Source: Methylococcaceae bacterium (GTDB taxonomy: Bacteria > Pseudomonadota > Gammaproteobacteria > Methylococcales > Methylomonadaceae). From it: DNA of 8,013 bases. The notes under the pieces are model-generated. The model was not told where the DNA came from and made no database searches. It saw only the letters and a program-made list of their open reading frames with translations. This document shows, piece by piece, positions 1-6,755 of the stretch (its first letter is position 1; the number at the start of each line of letters is the position of its first letter). Both the position numbers and the translations under genes were made by a program. The stretch spans positions 1 to 8,013 of the forward strand of contig SXIZ01000289.1 of assembly GCA_005779525.1 (NCBI GenBank), in the 5' to 3' direction.

Positions 1-27
1 GCGGTGACGGAGATTAGCCGTCACCGC
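1..27. terminator. Perfect inverted repeat, probable intrinsic terminator
   Basis: GCGGTGACGG (1-10) and CCGTCACCGC (18-27) pair perfectly around the 7-nt loop AGATTAG, giving a GC-rich 10-bp stem. On the plus strand it is followed by GTGAGTTTT, a short T-run offset by five bases. On the minus strand it lies 87 nt past the stop of the beta-propeller gene, but the bases that would form a U-tract are outside the window. It could end transcription of that gene, of a gene to the left, or both. The stretch 28-113 between hairpin and stop codon shows no gene. Confidence 0.55.
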
Positions 28-113
28 GTGAGTTTTCGCGCTAAAAGTTCGTGCGCAGACTTCTATCTGTGATTAAGAATGCTCCTGTTCATATGCAATA
101 GCTCTAACTCCGA

Positions 114-2612
114 CTAGGGGGTTATGGGCGATGACAGGATGCGATTATTGTGGAGATAATGTACCGAGCCGCCTTGAATCACGGCTCTATCGTTGTCGGT
201 GCTCGCGCCAGTATAGTCACCATAATATTTTGGATTGTTGGCATCGGCAATAATTCGGCGGCTTAAGCTTAAGCTGGGTTTGCTGCCAGTATCCACCGAG
301 AATAGATATAAACCCGTATGCGTCCAATCGTAATACGTGGAGGGCAGGTTATAGTCATAATTATAATTGTAAGTATTATAGTTTTCGGGGTAGCGATTAT
401 TATGCAATTCAATCGGTAGGGCTAAGGTGGCTTGTGTTCCGTTGGCTAACCATGCGAGCGCATGATGATCATACAGTGCTGCGGATTGCGTGCCGCGCTT
501 GCCTATGATCAAGCTATCCACTTCTTTCAGGCTATTGCCATCCGTCACATCATACAATGCCAATTTAACGCCTTGATACCAAGCAAAGCGATCATTATCG
601 GTGGCGCTGTTGCTTGGACTGGCATCTTTACCAATACCTAATAAATAATTTTCTCCGATCGGGTGTAAGTAATCTGAGTAGCCATTAGCGTGCAATTCGC
701 CGAGAATTTCAGGTTTACTGGGTTCTTTAAAATCTAAAACGTATAAGGGATCGGTATTTTTAAAGGTGACTAAATAACCGCGGTTTTGGATAAAGCGCGC
801 CGCATAGAGCTGTTCCCCGGGCTTACCTAAGTTGTCTAAATGTGCAATTTCTTTCAGGCTCTGGCTGGCGCTATCTTCCTGCAGAACGCCAACGCGCGTG
901 CGAGAGCTGGCATCCCAGGTTTGTCCTAGAGACGTCGCTATTTTCAAAATATTATTGTACTCACCCATACGAAAGGGTTGTTTATCGGAATTCCAACCCA
1001 AATGCCCCGGGACATCGCCTGAACCTTTATAGTTTAGGGTGTTGGCACCTAGAGCAAATTTATGAATTTGCGTACTCAGTTCTTGGGGTTGCGCGCTATA
1101 GACGATATTTGACCCGTTTAATTGATAGGGATATTTGCTACTTGCTAAGTATATTGCTTGGGTGGACATGTAAAACGTATCGATATTGCCCGCTACACAC
1201 ACTGAGTAATGTTGCTTAGGGTTGTCGAGCGGAATAGCGGTAACCAGGATTAAGGTGTTATCGACGACTTTGTCGCTGCTTTGTGCCGGAATATAGCAGT
1301 CTTCAGACTTGACTAACGGCGTCGCTGGATCTTGGTCAAAACTGATGGTCGGCAATAAATTATCTGCGTCTTTAGTACTGGGTGGCTCGGGCTGCGGAGC
1401 GGGTAATAGCACTAAGTCGGGGGCTTTTGCCGTCACATTTTCACTTGCAGGTGCGCCTAAGGCCACGGGTTTAGGGGGCGTAAAGGTATATTGTGGATTT
1501 TTTCGGGTCACCAGATATAAAACATTATTCAGCATGCGGCTTGAGATCAAGGCACTATTCAAGGTAATTTTTTGTTTAACCTGCATGTTCTCCGGTTGAC
1601 TGACATCCAGCAAAGCAATGTGAGTTTGGTTATTGCCCCAGAAATACGGTGAAAACCAGAAACTGAAAACCGGATAGTTAAATGAGCTATTCAGGTAGAC
1701 CAGTTTTTGCGGACTCTCTTGATTGGGCGTTGCGGGTAAATATAATTGCCCGTTGCTGTAATTATTCATGTCCAAATTCAGCTGTCCAAGCTTTTGGGTA
1801 CCCGCAGGTTCAGCGGTCATGCGATAAGCAGACAGGCATTGCTTGCTACTATCTAGCAAACACGTTTCTAGTGCAAATAACTGTTCGCCTTTGGCTTTAA
1901 TACGGTCACTTTCATCGACGCCTAGTTCTTGGAGATTCGTTTGCGACACTGGCGTTGAACTTCCGGCGCTGTCGGTCGCTGCAGTGTTGACCAAGGAAGG
2001 GGTTGGTGTAGGTGCGGGCGAAAAGGACGCTACTGGACTAAAGCCGCCGCCAAAACCTTTGTTAAAACCATTGCTACCGCGATCAAAAAATTCAGTCAGA
2101 ATTTCTTTGTTGCGCACTTTATGTAATGCTGCCGAGCCTTTATCGAATATCGCTAGGGTCGCGGGGACGGCGTTAAAATATAAATTATCTTCGCCAGCGA
2201 GTTGGTAACCTGCATAGACTAAATATTCACCCGCAGGTAAAGTCGCGTGATTTAAAACCTCAATGTTTTCTTCTTTGGCGAGTATTTTGCTTTGAAACGT
2301 TTGTAGACTAGCGCTGACGAGATTCCAGGGTGTCCAACCCGTTGGCGTGCGCATATAATAGCTATCATTATATTTGGCTATTAGATATAAATTTGCATTT
2401 TTACCTTGATGGGTCTGAGGTACGGCAAAATTAAATTTTAATTGGATAGCTTCATCGGATAAAAATGTATTACTGGGCGTTAACTTTTGATTGGTCGTGG
2501 TAAAGCTGGCTTTATTGGCGACATCGGTGTTAATCGGCAACATTGTGAGCGCGAATAAAGGTGAAGAAAATAGGCTAGTGACTAAAAAGTTCAGCCATTG
2601 TGATTTATGCAT
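114..2612 (-). CDS. Exported beta-propeller domain protein (PF09826 / COG4880 type)
   Basis: This 832-residue protein has a Sec-type signal peptide (residues 1 to about 21, ending LFA). Residues 28-155 form a separate N-terminal module with the motifs GWTPW (92-96) and LPAGEYLVYAGY (125-136). A Gly/Pro-rich linker follows (183-206, GFGGGF and PAPTPTPS). From about 225 onward it matches the C-terminal beta-propeller family distantly related to WD40 repeats. Landmarks are TNLQELGVDESDRIKAKG (225-242), SSRMLNNVLYLVT (357-369), STQIHKFALG (513-522), GSGDVPGHL (530-538), RFIQNRGYLVTFKNTDPLYV (606-625) and GYSDYLHPIGENYLLGIG (644-661). Two low-complexity insertions interrupt the propeller: a Pro/acidic loop (about 372-438) and a Tyr/Asn-rich stretch (739-762). 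Only four cysteines remain (251, 259, 439, 472), which could form disulfides. There is no transmembrane anchor or lipobox, so a periplasmic or secreted location is inferred. The ATG at 2612 is supported by a good GGAGA site. The biochemical role of the family is not established; family assignment is confident, function is not. Confidence 0.9.
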   Translation of the reverse strand: MHKSQWLNFLVTSLFSSPLFALTMLPINTDVANKASFTTTNQKLTPSNTFLSDEAIQLKFNFAVPQTHQGKNANLYLIAKYNDSYYMRTPTGWTPWNLVSASLQTFQSKILAKEENIEVLNHATLPAGEYLVYAGYQLAGEDNLYFNAVPATLAIFDKGSAALHKVRNKEILTEFFDRGSNGFNKGFGGGFSPVASFSPAPTPTPSLVNTAATDSAGSSTPVSQTNLQELGVDESDRIKAKGEQLFALETCLLDSSKQCLSAYRMTAEPAGTQKLGQLNLDMNNYSNGQLYLPATPNQESPQKLVYLNSSFNYPVFSFWFSPYFWGNNQTHIALLDVSQPENMQVKQKITLNSALISSRMLNNVLYLVTRKNPQYTFTPPKPVALGAPASENVTAKAPDLVLLPAPQPEPPSTKDADNLLPTISFDQDPATPLVKSEDCYIPAQSSDKVVDNTLILVTAIPLDNPKQHYSVCVAGNIDTFYMSTQAIYLASSKYPYQLNGSNIVYSAQPQELSTQIHKFALGANTLNYKGSGDVPGHLGWNSDKQPFRMGEYNNILKIATSLGQTWDASSRTRVGVLQEDSASQSLKEIAHLDNLGKPGEQLYAARFIQNRGYLVTFKNTDPLYVLDFKEPSKPEILGELHANGYSDYLHPIGENYLLGIGKDASPSNSATDNDRFAWYQGVKLALYDVTDGNSLKEVDSLIIGKRGTQSAALYDHHALAWLANGTQATLALPIELHNNRYPENYNTYNYNYDYNLPSTYYDWTHTGLYLFSVDTGSKPSLSLSRRIIADANNPKYYGDYTGASTDNDRAVIQGGSVHYLHNNRILSSPITP

Positions 2613-2618
2613 AGCTAT

Positions 2619-2623
2619 TCTCC
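2619..2623 (-). promoter_or_regulatory. Ribosome binding site of the beta-propeller gene
   Basis: GGAGA on the minus strand, six nucleotides before the ATG at 2612-2610. It is the only strong Shine-Dalgarno match I see in the window, and it fixes the start so that the protein begins with its signal peptide. The three genes of the divergent operon have no comparable site. Confidence 0.75.
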
Positions 2624-2677
2624 GGTGACTTAAATTCTAACAAAATGGGGCATTGTTCTGGATAATCAAGCAGCGCT

Positions 2678-2694
2678 AGCGATAACTATGCCAG
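2678..2694 (-). promoter_or_regulatory. Candidate sigma-54 (-24/-12) promoter of the beta-propeller gene
   Basis: Read on the minus strand from 2694, the bases are CTGGCATAGTTATCGCT. Against the RpoN consensus YTGGCACGNNNNTTGCW, the Y, TGGCA, first T of the -12 box, GC and W all match. The invariant GG (2692-2691) and GC (2680-2679) are exactly 12 bp apart. Mismatches are C to T and G to A in the -24 element and one T to C in the -12 element. Initiation would fall near 2667, leaving a leader of about 55 nt before the ATG at 2612. A sigma-54 activator is encoded by the divergent operon, which makes the match more credible. The call rests on eye alignment of one site. Confidence 0.55.
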
Positions 2695-2774
2695 TGAAGT
2701 CTGTAAAATTAACACTATGATTTTAAATAAGTTGTACACTAAGCTTAACTGTTTACTTGGATAATAGCTACAAT

Positions 2775-2865
2775 TTTTGCAGGCTTGGCTAATTCCCCGA
2801 CTTATTTTGCAGGGTTTGATTGCAAAAAGTGCATGCAAAGTAATCGCGCTAGGTACAACTTGCAA
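2775..2865. promoter_or_regulatory. Cluster of TTTTGCA-type motifs, candidate activator binding region
   Basis: TTTTGCAGG occurs twice exactly 30 bp apart (2775-2783 and 2805-2813). TGCAAAA (2821-2827) is the same core inverted, followed by TGCAAAG (2834-2840) and TTGCAA (2860-2865). The cluster is about 110-200 bp upstream of the predicted start of the candidate sigma-54 promoter, the usual distance for enhancer sites of NtrC-type regulators. It is also 46-136 bp upstream of the GH17 start codon, so it could serve both directions. Part of the repetition may simply reflect AT-rich sequence. Confidence 0.35.
2805..2827. repeat. Dyad TTTTGCA-N9-TGCAAAA, possible operator
   Basis: The two 7-bp arms (2805-2811 and 2821-2827) are perfect inverted complements separated by GGGTTTGAT. 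The centre lies about 150 bp upstream of the predicted sigma-54 transcription start. A dyad of this size fits a dimeric Fis-type helix-turn-helix such as the one at the C-terminus of the response regulator encoded at 5351-6733. The link is inferred from position and symmetry only. Confidence 0.4.
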
Positions 2866-2910
2866 TTATGCTCTAGCAATCATTTTCCTTAACACCTCAC
2901 TGAGTCTCTT

Positions 2911-3915
2911 ATGAAATCGCCTTTTACCTTTTGCTTAAGCTGTTGTGTGCTGTTTTGGGGCGTGGCATTCTCGGCGTGGTCCGCGCCTGTTGCTCCCGTC
3001 AAAACATCAGATCCTACGCAGCAATGTCTGGCATTTAGTCCTTACGTCGACAAGCTCAACCCGAATTTTGGTCCTTCACCTTCAAGGGAATTAATCGATA
3101 CTTTATTAGATAAAATTGTCGCGGAAACGCCTTTTCGCTGCATCATGACTTATGGGGTTGTGAATGGTTTGGAATACACCTTTGCCGCTGCGGAAGCGCG
3201 CAATATCAAGGTGGTCGCCATTATTTGGCTGGATAATGATGTGGCGGTAAATTCGCAATCCATCCGAAGTGGTATTGAAGTGGCGCGGGCGTTTCCAGAG
3301 ACTATTGTTAAGCTTAGCTGTGGTTCCGAAGTGCGTACCCGCAATGGCTATGCCTTCGATGGCGAGATTAGTCGCTGTATCACAGCGTTGCGAGAAGCCA
3401 AGGTGAAACAGCCGATTACGACCATAGACACTTGGTGGGAATGGTGTGATCGTAAGCGTCCCTGTAAGCCGACCAGTTTTGCCCAGCAAGTGGATTGGAT
3501 CGGTATTAATGTGTTTCCCTGGTGGGAAAACCGCCATGCTGATTTATTCAAATGTACCCCGGCTGACCAAGCGGCGGCATTTCATTTAGCGCGCTATAAC
3601 GATGTGCAAAAAACCTATCCCGGCAAACCCGTTGCGATTACTGAGTTTGGTTGGCCCCATGGACCGCGGGGCATGACGGTAAAAAATCAGCATACGGGTA
3701 AAAACTGCGGTTTAGCGAGTCCTAAAGATCAGGCGCTGGTAGTGCAGAGCACCTTAAAATTGATGCAGCAGAAAAAGCATGCCGTTACAGTATTTGAAGC
3801 GTTCGATGAAGCCTGGAAAGCCAGTAAAGAAGCCGATGTAGGTGCATTTTGGGGCGTGTGTTCTGGAACGGCCCCTTATAGTTGTGCAAAATTTTTAGCG
3901 CATTTGCCCAAATAG
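2911..3915 (+). CDS. Periplasmic GH17-like glycoside hydrolase (beta-1,3-glucanase type)
   Basis: This 334-residue protein has a signal peptide of about 25 residues (cleavage probably after SAWSA) and then a single TIM-barrel domain of the glycoside hydrolase family 17 type, whose members cleave or transfer beta-1,3-glucan chains. Visible landmarks are RCIMTYGVVNGLEYTFAAAE (76-95), IKVVAIIWLDND (99-110), LSCGSEV (135-141) with E140 as expected acid/base, TIDTWWEW (171-178), DWIGINVFPWWE (195-206) and AITEFGWPHGP (242-252) with E245 as nucleophile. The residue before E140 is Ser, where clan GH-A enzymes normally have Asn. The mature part has ten cysteines (39, 77, 137, 156, 179, 185, 215, 266, 317, 325), consistent with a disulfide-rich periplasmic enzyme. 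It is the first gene of a three-gene operon; the kinase gene starts 3 nt after its stop. No strong ribosome binding site precedes the ATG, and I see no convincing sigma-70 promoter. Fold assignment is good; substrate and activity are unproven. Confidence 0.82.
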   Translation: MKSPFTFCLSCCVLFWGVAFSAWSAPVAPVKTSDPTQQCLAFSPYVDKLNPNFGPSPSRELIDTLLDKIVAETPFRCIMTYGVVNGLEYTFAAAEARNIKVVAIIWLDNDVAVNSQSIRSGIEVARAFPETIVKLSCGSEVRTRNGYAFDGEISRCITALREAKVKQPITTIDTWWEWCDRKRPCKPTSFAQQVDWIGINVFPWWENRHADLFKCTPADQAAAFHLARYNDVQKTYPGKPVAITEFGWPHGPRGMTVKNQHTGKNCGLASPKDQALVVQSTLKLMQQKKHAVTVFEAFDEAWKASKEADVGAFWGVCSGTAPYSCAKFLAHLPK

Positions 3916-3918
3916 GCC

Positions 3919-5346
3919 ATGAACAAAATCCTGTTTCGCCCGTTAATCACCATCAGTATTGTACTGGGGATTTTTATTGTGGTGGAATTGATTGCTCTTG
4001 GGGGGATTACCTGGCGCAATTTACAGCGCATAGAAACTCTAAAGCAGGATATTTTGCATGTCCAACAATTACAGCAATTGATTTTTCAGTTACACCATCA
4101 GCAATTGCAAAGCCCTGATCATTTACCCGAAGATAATATTCAGGTGGTCAATAAAATTATCTTTATTTTGCAGCAACATCACCCGGATGACGAAGATACT
4201 GCGGAATTATTGGATAAGATGCATAAATTACTAAATCATTCGGTGCCGGAGCCTGAGTTACTCTCGGCATTATTAGCGTCCAGTGAGTTTTTTTCCAAAC
4301 AGCTAGAAAAAGAAGAGCAGTTATTAAGCCAAGTGCATACGGATAGTAGCTTGGAATTAAATTTTGCATTGATTTTTCCGTTGATCGTCATCGGGTGTTT
4401 ATTATTTTTAACCCGCTTATTTTTTCATAAACGTCTACTTGCACCGCTACAAGCGTTGGAACACCTGTTAACGGGCTTGACCAATGGCGAAATGCAGCCG
4501 ATAGCCGACCATACCCTGGAGCCCGTTTTAAAGCCGTTATTTAATAGTTACAACCGTTTGATTATCCGCTTAATTGAATTGGAGGCTGAGCATTTACAGC
4601 ACACCCAGTTGTTGGAACACGCAGTACGCCAAGCCACGCATACGCTCTTAGAACAAAGTCATTCTTTAGCGCGGGCAGAGCGTTTGGCGGCGGTGGGTGA
4701 GTTAGCCGCCAGTGCGGCGCATGAATTACGTAATCCCTTAGCCGGGATTCAAGCGGCTTTAGCGAATATGCTTAGTGATTGTACGGATCCGGATTTAGCA
4801 GAACGCTTACGACTGGTGAGCGCCGAGACCACTCGCTTAAAGCAACGCCTAAACGATTTATTAGCCTTTGCTAAGCACACTCCTGAGAAAATTAAGGCAG
4901 TTAATTTGCAGCGCTTAATCGGGGAGTTGACAACCTTATTAAAGTATCAAATTGCAGAAAATATCCAATTACAATTGGAGTTTAAGACTGACATTGAGCC
5001 AAACATCCCTGAAATCGAATTTCGCCAAGCGCTGCTTAATTTGTTACTCAATTCGGTGCAAGAACTAGAGCCAGAAGGCGGCGTGATTCGTATCTGTGTC
5101 CTGCTAGAGGCACCGAATGCAGAATGTAACCTCGCCAAGCTCAAAATTGTAGTGCATGATACTGGGGCAGGTTTTCCGCAACAGTTAATCAAACACGGTA
5201 TCAAACCTTTTGTGAGTACGCGAGAGCAGGGAACGGGTTTAGGATTATCGATGGTGCAGCGATTTGCGCGTTCACAAGGAGGTAATTTAGTGTTACAAAA
5301 TGATACCTATGGTCATGCCATTGCGACTTTAACTCTGCCTATTTAA
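3919..5346 (+). CDS. Membrane sensor histidine kinase (NtrB-like core)
   Basis: This 475-residue kinase pairs with the regulator encoded 4 nt downstream. Transmembrane segment 1 spans about residues 9-32, and a periplasmic sensor region of about 115 residues follows. That region is predominantly helical and rich in Gln and His (for example 47-62). Transmembrane segment 2 is about 148-169. A HAMP-like linker (about 170-225, with PLQAL, NGE and FNSYNRL) and a coiled-coil region lead to the dimerisation domain. The phosphoacceptor is H268 in the H-box AAHELRNPLAG. The catalytic ATPase domain has the N-box LLNLLLNSVQE (N374, N378), G1 DTGAGFP (414-420), F-box KPFVST and G2 GTGLGL (438-443). All motifs needed for autophosphorylation are present. 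The ATG sits 3 nt after the GH17 stop with no clear ribosome binding site, so translational coupling is likely. No known sensor domain is recognised in the periplasmic part, so the signal is unknown. Confidence 0.92.
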   Translation: MNKILFRPLITISIVLGIFIVVELIALGGITWRNLQRIETLKQDILHVQQLQQLIFQLHHQQLQSPDHLPEDNIQVVNKIIFILQQHHPDDEDTAELLDKMHKLLNHSVPEPELLSALLASSEFFSKQLEKEEQLLSQVHTDSSLELNFALIFPLIVIGCLLFLTRLFFHKRLLAPLQALEHLLTGLTNGEMQPIADHTLEPVLKPLFNSYNRLIIRLIELEAEHLQHTQLLEHAVRQATHTLLEQSHSLARAERLAAVGELAASAAHELRNPLAGIQAALANMLSDCTDPDLAERLRLVSAETTRLKQRLNDLLAFAKHTPEKIKAVNLQRLIGELTTLLKYQIAENIQLQLEFKTDIEPNIPEIEFRQALLNLLLNSVQELEPEGGVIRICVLLEAPNAECNLAKLKIVVHDTGAGFPQQLIKHGIKPFVSTREQGTGLGLSMVQRFARSQGGNLVLQNDTYGHAIATLTLPI

Positions 5347-5350
5347 GCCT

Positions 5351-6733
5351 ATGCAAGATTGTTTATTAATTATCGAAGACGAATCCTTATTGGGTAATGA
5401 ACTCGCACGCTTCTTTCGCAAACATGGGTGGGAAGCCATTTTAGTAACGAGTATTGAGAGTGCTAACCAACTGTTTGCCGAACAAAGCATTGACCCCCTG
5501 GTGGTCTTGTCGGATATGAATTTGCCCGATGGCAATGCCTTAGACTTTCTGGAACAAGTACACAACCATCTGAGTAATACCGAATGGATTTTTTTAACGG
5601 GCTATGGCTCCGTCGCAGATTCGGTACGTGCGGTCCGCTTAGGGGCCTATGATTTTATTGAAAAGCCGTGCGAACTTGGGCACTTACATATGTTGGTCGA
5701 GGGGGCGGCGCGCAGTGCCCGTGCCCAGCGGCGTTTACACCAGCAAACCACCAAGCAGCATCAACGTTACACTTTTGAAGCGCTCGTGGGTGACAGCAAG
5801 CAAATGCAGCTGTTACGCGATATGTTACGCCAATTATCCAAGGTGAACTTCTCCAGTCTGATTATCAACGGCGAAACCGGAACCGGTAAAGGCTTGGTAA
5901 CGCGGATTTTACATTACTCGGGCAATCGGGCTAAAGGGCCATTAATTGAAATTAATTGCGCTGCAATTCCTAGGGAATTATTGGAGTCAGAATTATTTGG
6001 TTATGAGGCCGGGGCGTTTACGGGCGCCAAAAAGCGTCACCGAGGCTTATTAGAGCAGGCGCATACCGGGACCTTGTTTTTAGATGAAATTGGCGAAATG
6101 AATTTGGACTTACAAAGTAAGTTACTCAAAGCCGTTGAAGAGTTAAAATTTCGCCGCTTGGGCAGTGAGGTCGAGACCAGTGTGGATGTACAAATCATCG
6201 CGGCCACCAATCAGGATTTACAAGAAAAAGTTGCCACAGGGGAGTTTCGTCGTGACTTATTTCATCGCTTAAGCGTGTTGAATATCTTTATTCCCCCGCT
6301 ACGCCAACGGATTGAAGATTTGCGTGCTGTGGTACCGCAGTTTATTAGTGAATGTAACGCCAAAACCGGGAAAAACATCAAAATTATCCCTGAAGAGTTG
6401 TGGCCAATCCTGGAACAATACCAATGGCCTGGAAATATTCGGGAATTGCATAATGTCATTGAGCGCTGTGTCTTATTGGCAGATAGCGAGATTTTTCCGT
6501 TGCAATGGCTGCAACTACCTAATCAGAAAACCTTACCTGTGCATGCAGAAGAGGGTTTGTACATCCCTTTAGACGGCAGTCTATCATTACAGGATATGGA
6601 AAAATTCATTATCGAAGAAGCCATGCTGCGCAGTAATCACAATGTGACCGCAGCTGCACGTATGCTGGGGACGACGCGCGAAACCATGCGCTACCGCGTG
6701 CAAAAATACCATTTGAAATATTTATCCGATTAA
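5351..6733 (+). CDS. Sigma-54-dependent response regulator, NtrC family
   Basis: This 460-residue regulator has the full three-domain NtrC layout. The receiver domain (about 4-120) has the acidic pocket D10/E11, phosphoacceptor D55 in LSDMNLPDG, T83 and K105 (DFIEKP). The AAA+ domain (about 144-375) has Walker A GETGTGKG (174-181), the GAFTGA sigma-54 contact loop (221-226), Walker B LFLDEIGEM (242-250), sensor I ATNQDL (285-290), arginine-finger region FRRDLFHRL (299-307) and sensor II WPGNIRELHNVIERC (359-373). A Fis-type helix-turn-helix closes the protein (about 429-453, NVTAAARMLGTTRETMRYRV). With GAFTGA intact it should be able to remodel the sigma-54 holoenzyme after phosphorylation by the adjacent kinase. 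A candidate target is the -24/-12 promoter at 2678-2694 in front of the divergent beta-propeller gene. It cannot be assigned from sequence to a named system such as PilR, ZraR or AtoC. Confidence 0.94.
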   Translation: MQDCLLIIEDESLLGNELARFFRKHGWEAILVTSIESANQLFAEQSIDPLVVLSDMNLPDGNALDFLEQVHNHLSNTEWIFLTGYGSVADSVRAVRLGAYDFIEKPCELGHLHMLVEGAARSARAQRRLHQQTTKQHQRYTFEALVGDSKQMQLLRDMLRQLSKVNFSSLIINGETGTGKGLVTRILHYSGNRAKGPLIEINCAAIPRELLESELFGYEAGAFTGAKKRHRGLLEQAHTGTLFLDEIGEMNLDLQSKLLKAVEELKFRRLGSEVETSVDVQIIAATNQDLQEKVATGEFRRDLFHRLSVLNIFIPPLRQRIEDLRAVVPQFISECNAKTGKNIKIIPEELWPILEQYQWPGNIRELHNVIERCVLLADSEIFPLQWLQLPNQKTLPVHAEEGLYIPLDGSLSLQDMEKFIIEEAMLRSNHNVTAAARMLGTTRETMRYRVQKYHLKYLSD

Positions 6734-6740
6734 AGTCGGT

Positions 6741-6755
6741 GCTCAGGATGTGAGC
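6741..6755. other. Small stem-loop between convergent genes
   Basis: GCTCA (6741-6745) and TGAGC (6751-6755) form a 5-bp stem with loop GGATG, overlapping the gluQ stop codon. The regulator gene ends at 6733 and gluQ ends at 6743, so only 9 bp separate them. No T-run follows on the plus strand, and the stem is short. It may slow polymerase or be chance; I do not call it a terminator. Confidence 0.2.

Noticed and set aside
842..2208. Plus-strand open frames at 842-1219, 1309-1599 and 1843-2208
   Set aside because: They are antisense to the strongly supported beta-propeller gene, show no recognisable domain and have unlikely composition.
2784..2813. Plus-strand sigma-54 promoter from TTGGCT followed by TTTTGCA
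   Set aside because: GG (2787-2788) and GC (2809-2810) are 22 bp apart instead of 12.
2700..2872. Sigma-70 boxes such as GATAAT (2760-2765), TAAAAT and TATGCT
   Set aside because: None has a convincing -35 element at 16-18 bp; in AT-rich DNA such hexamers are expected by chance.
2932..2946. Lipobox-like LSCC in the GH17 signal peptide
   Set aside because: The cysteine lies early in the hydrophobic core and lacks the usual residue at -3; an ordinary signal peptidase site after SAWSA fits better.
3106..3551. Minus-strand open frames inside the GH17 gene
   Set aside because: Shadows of the GH17 reading frame with no family motif, no ribosome binding site and no conserved context.
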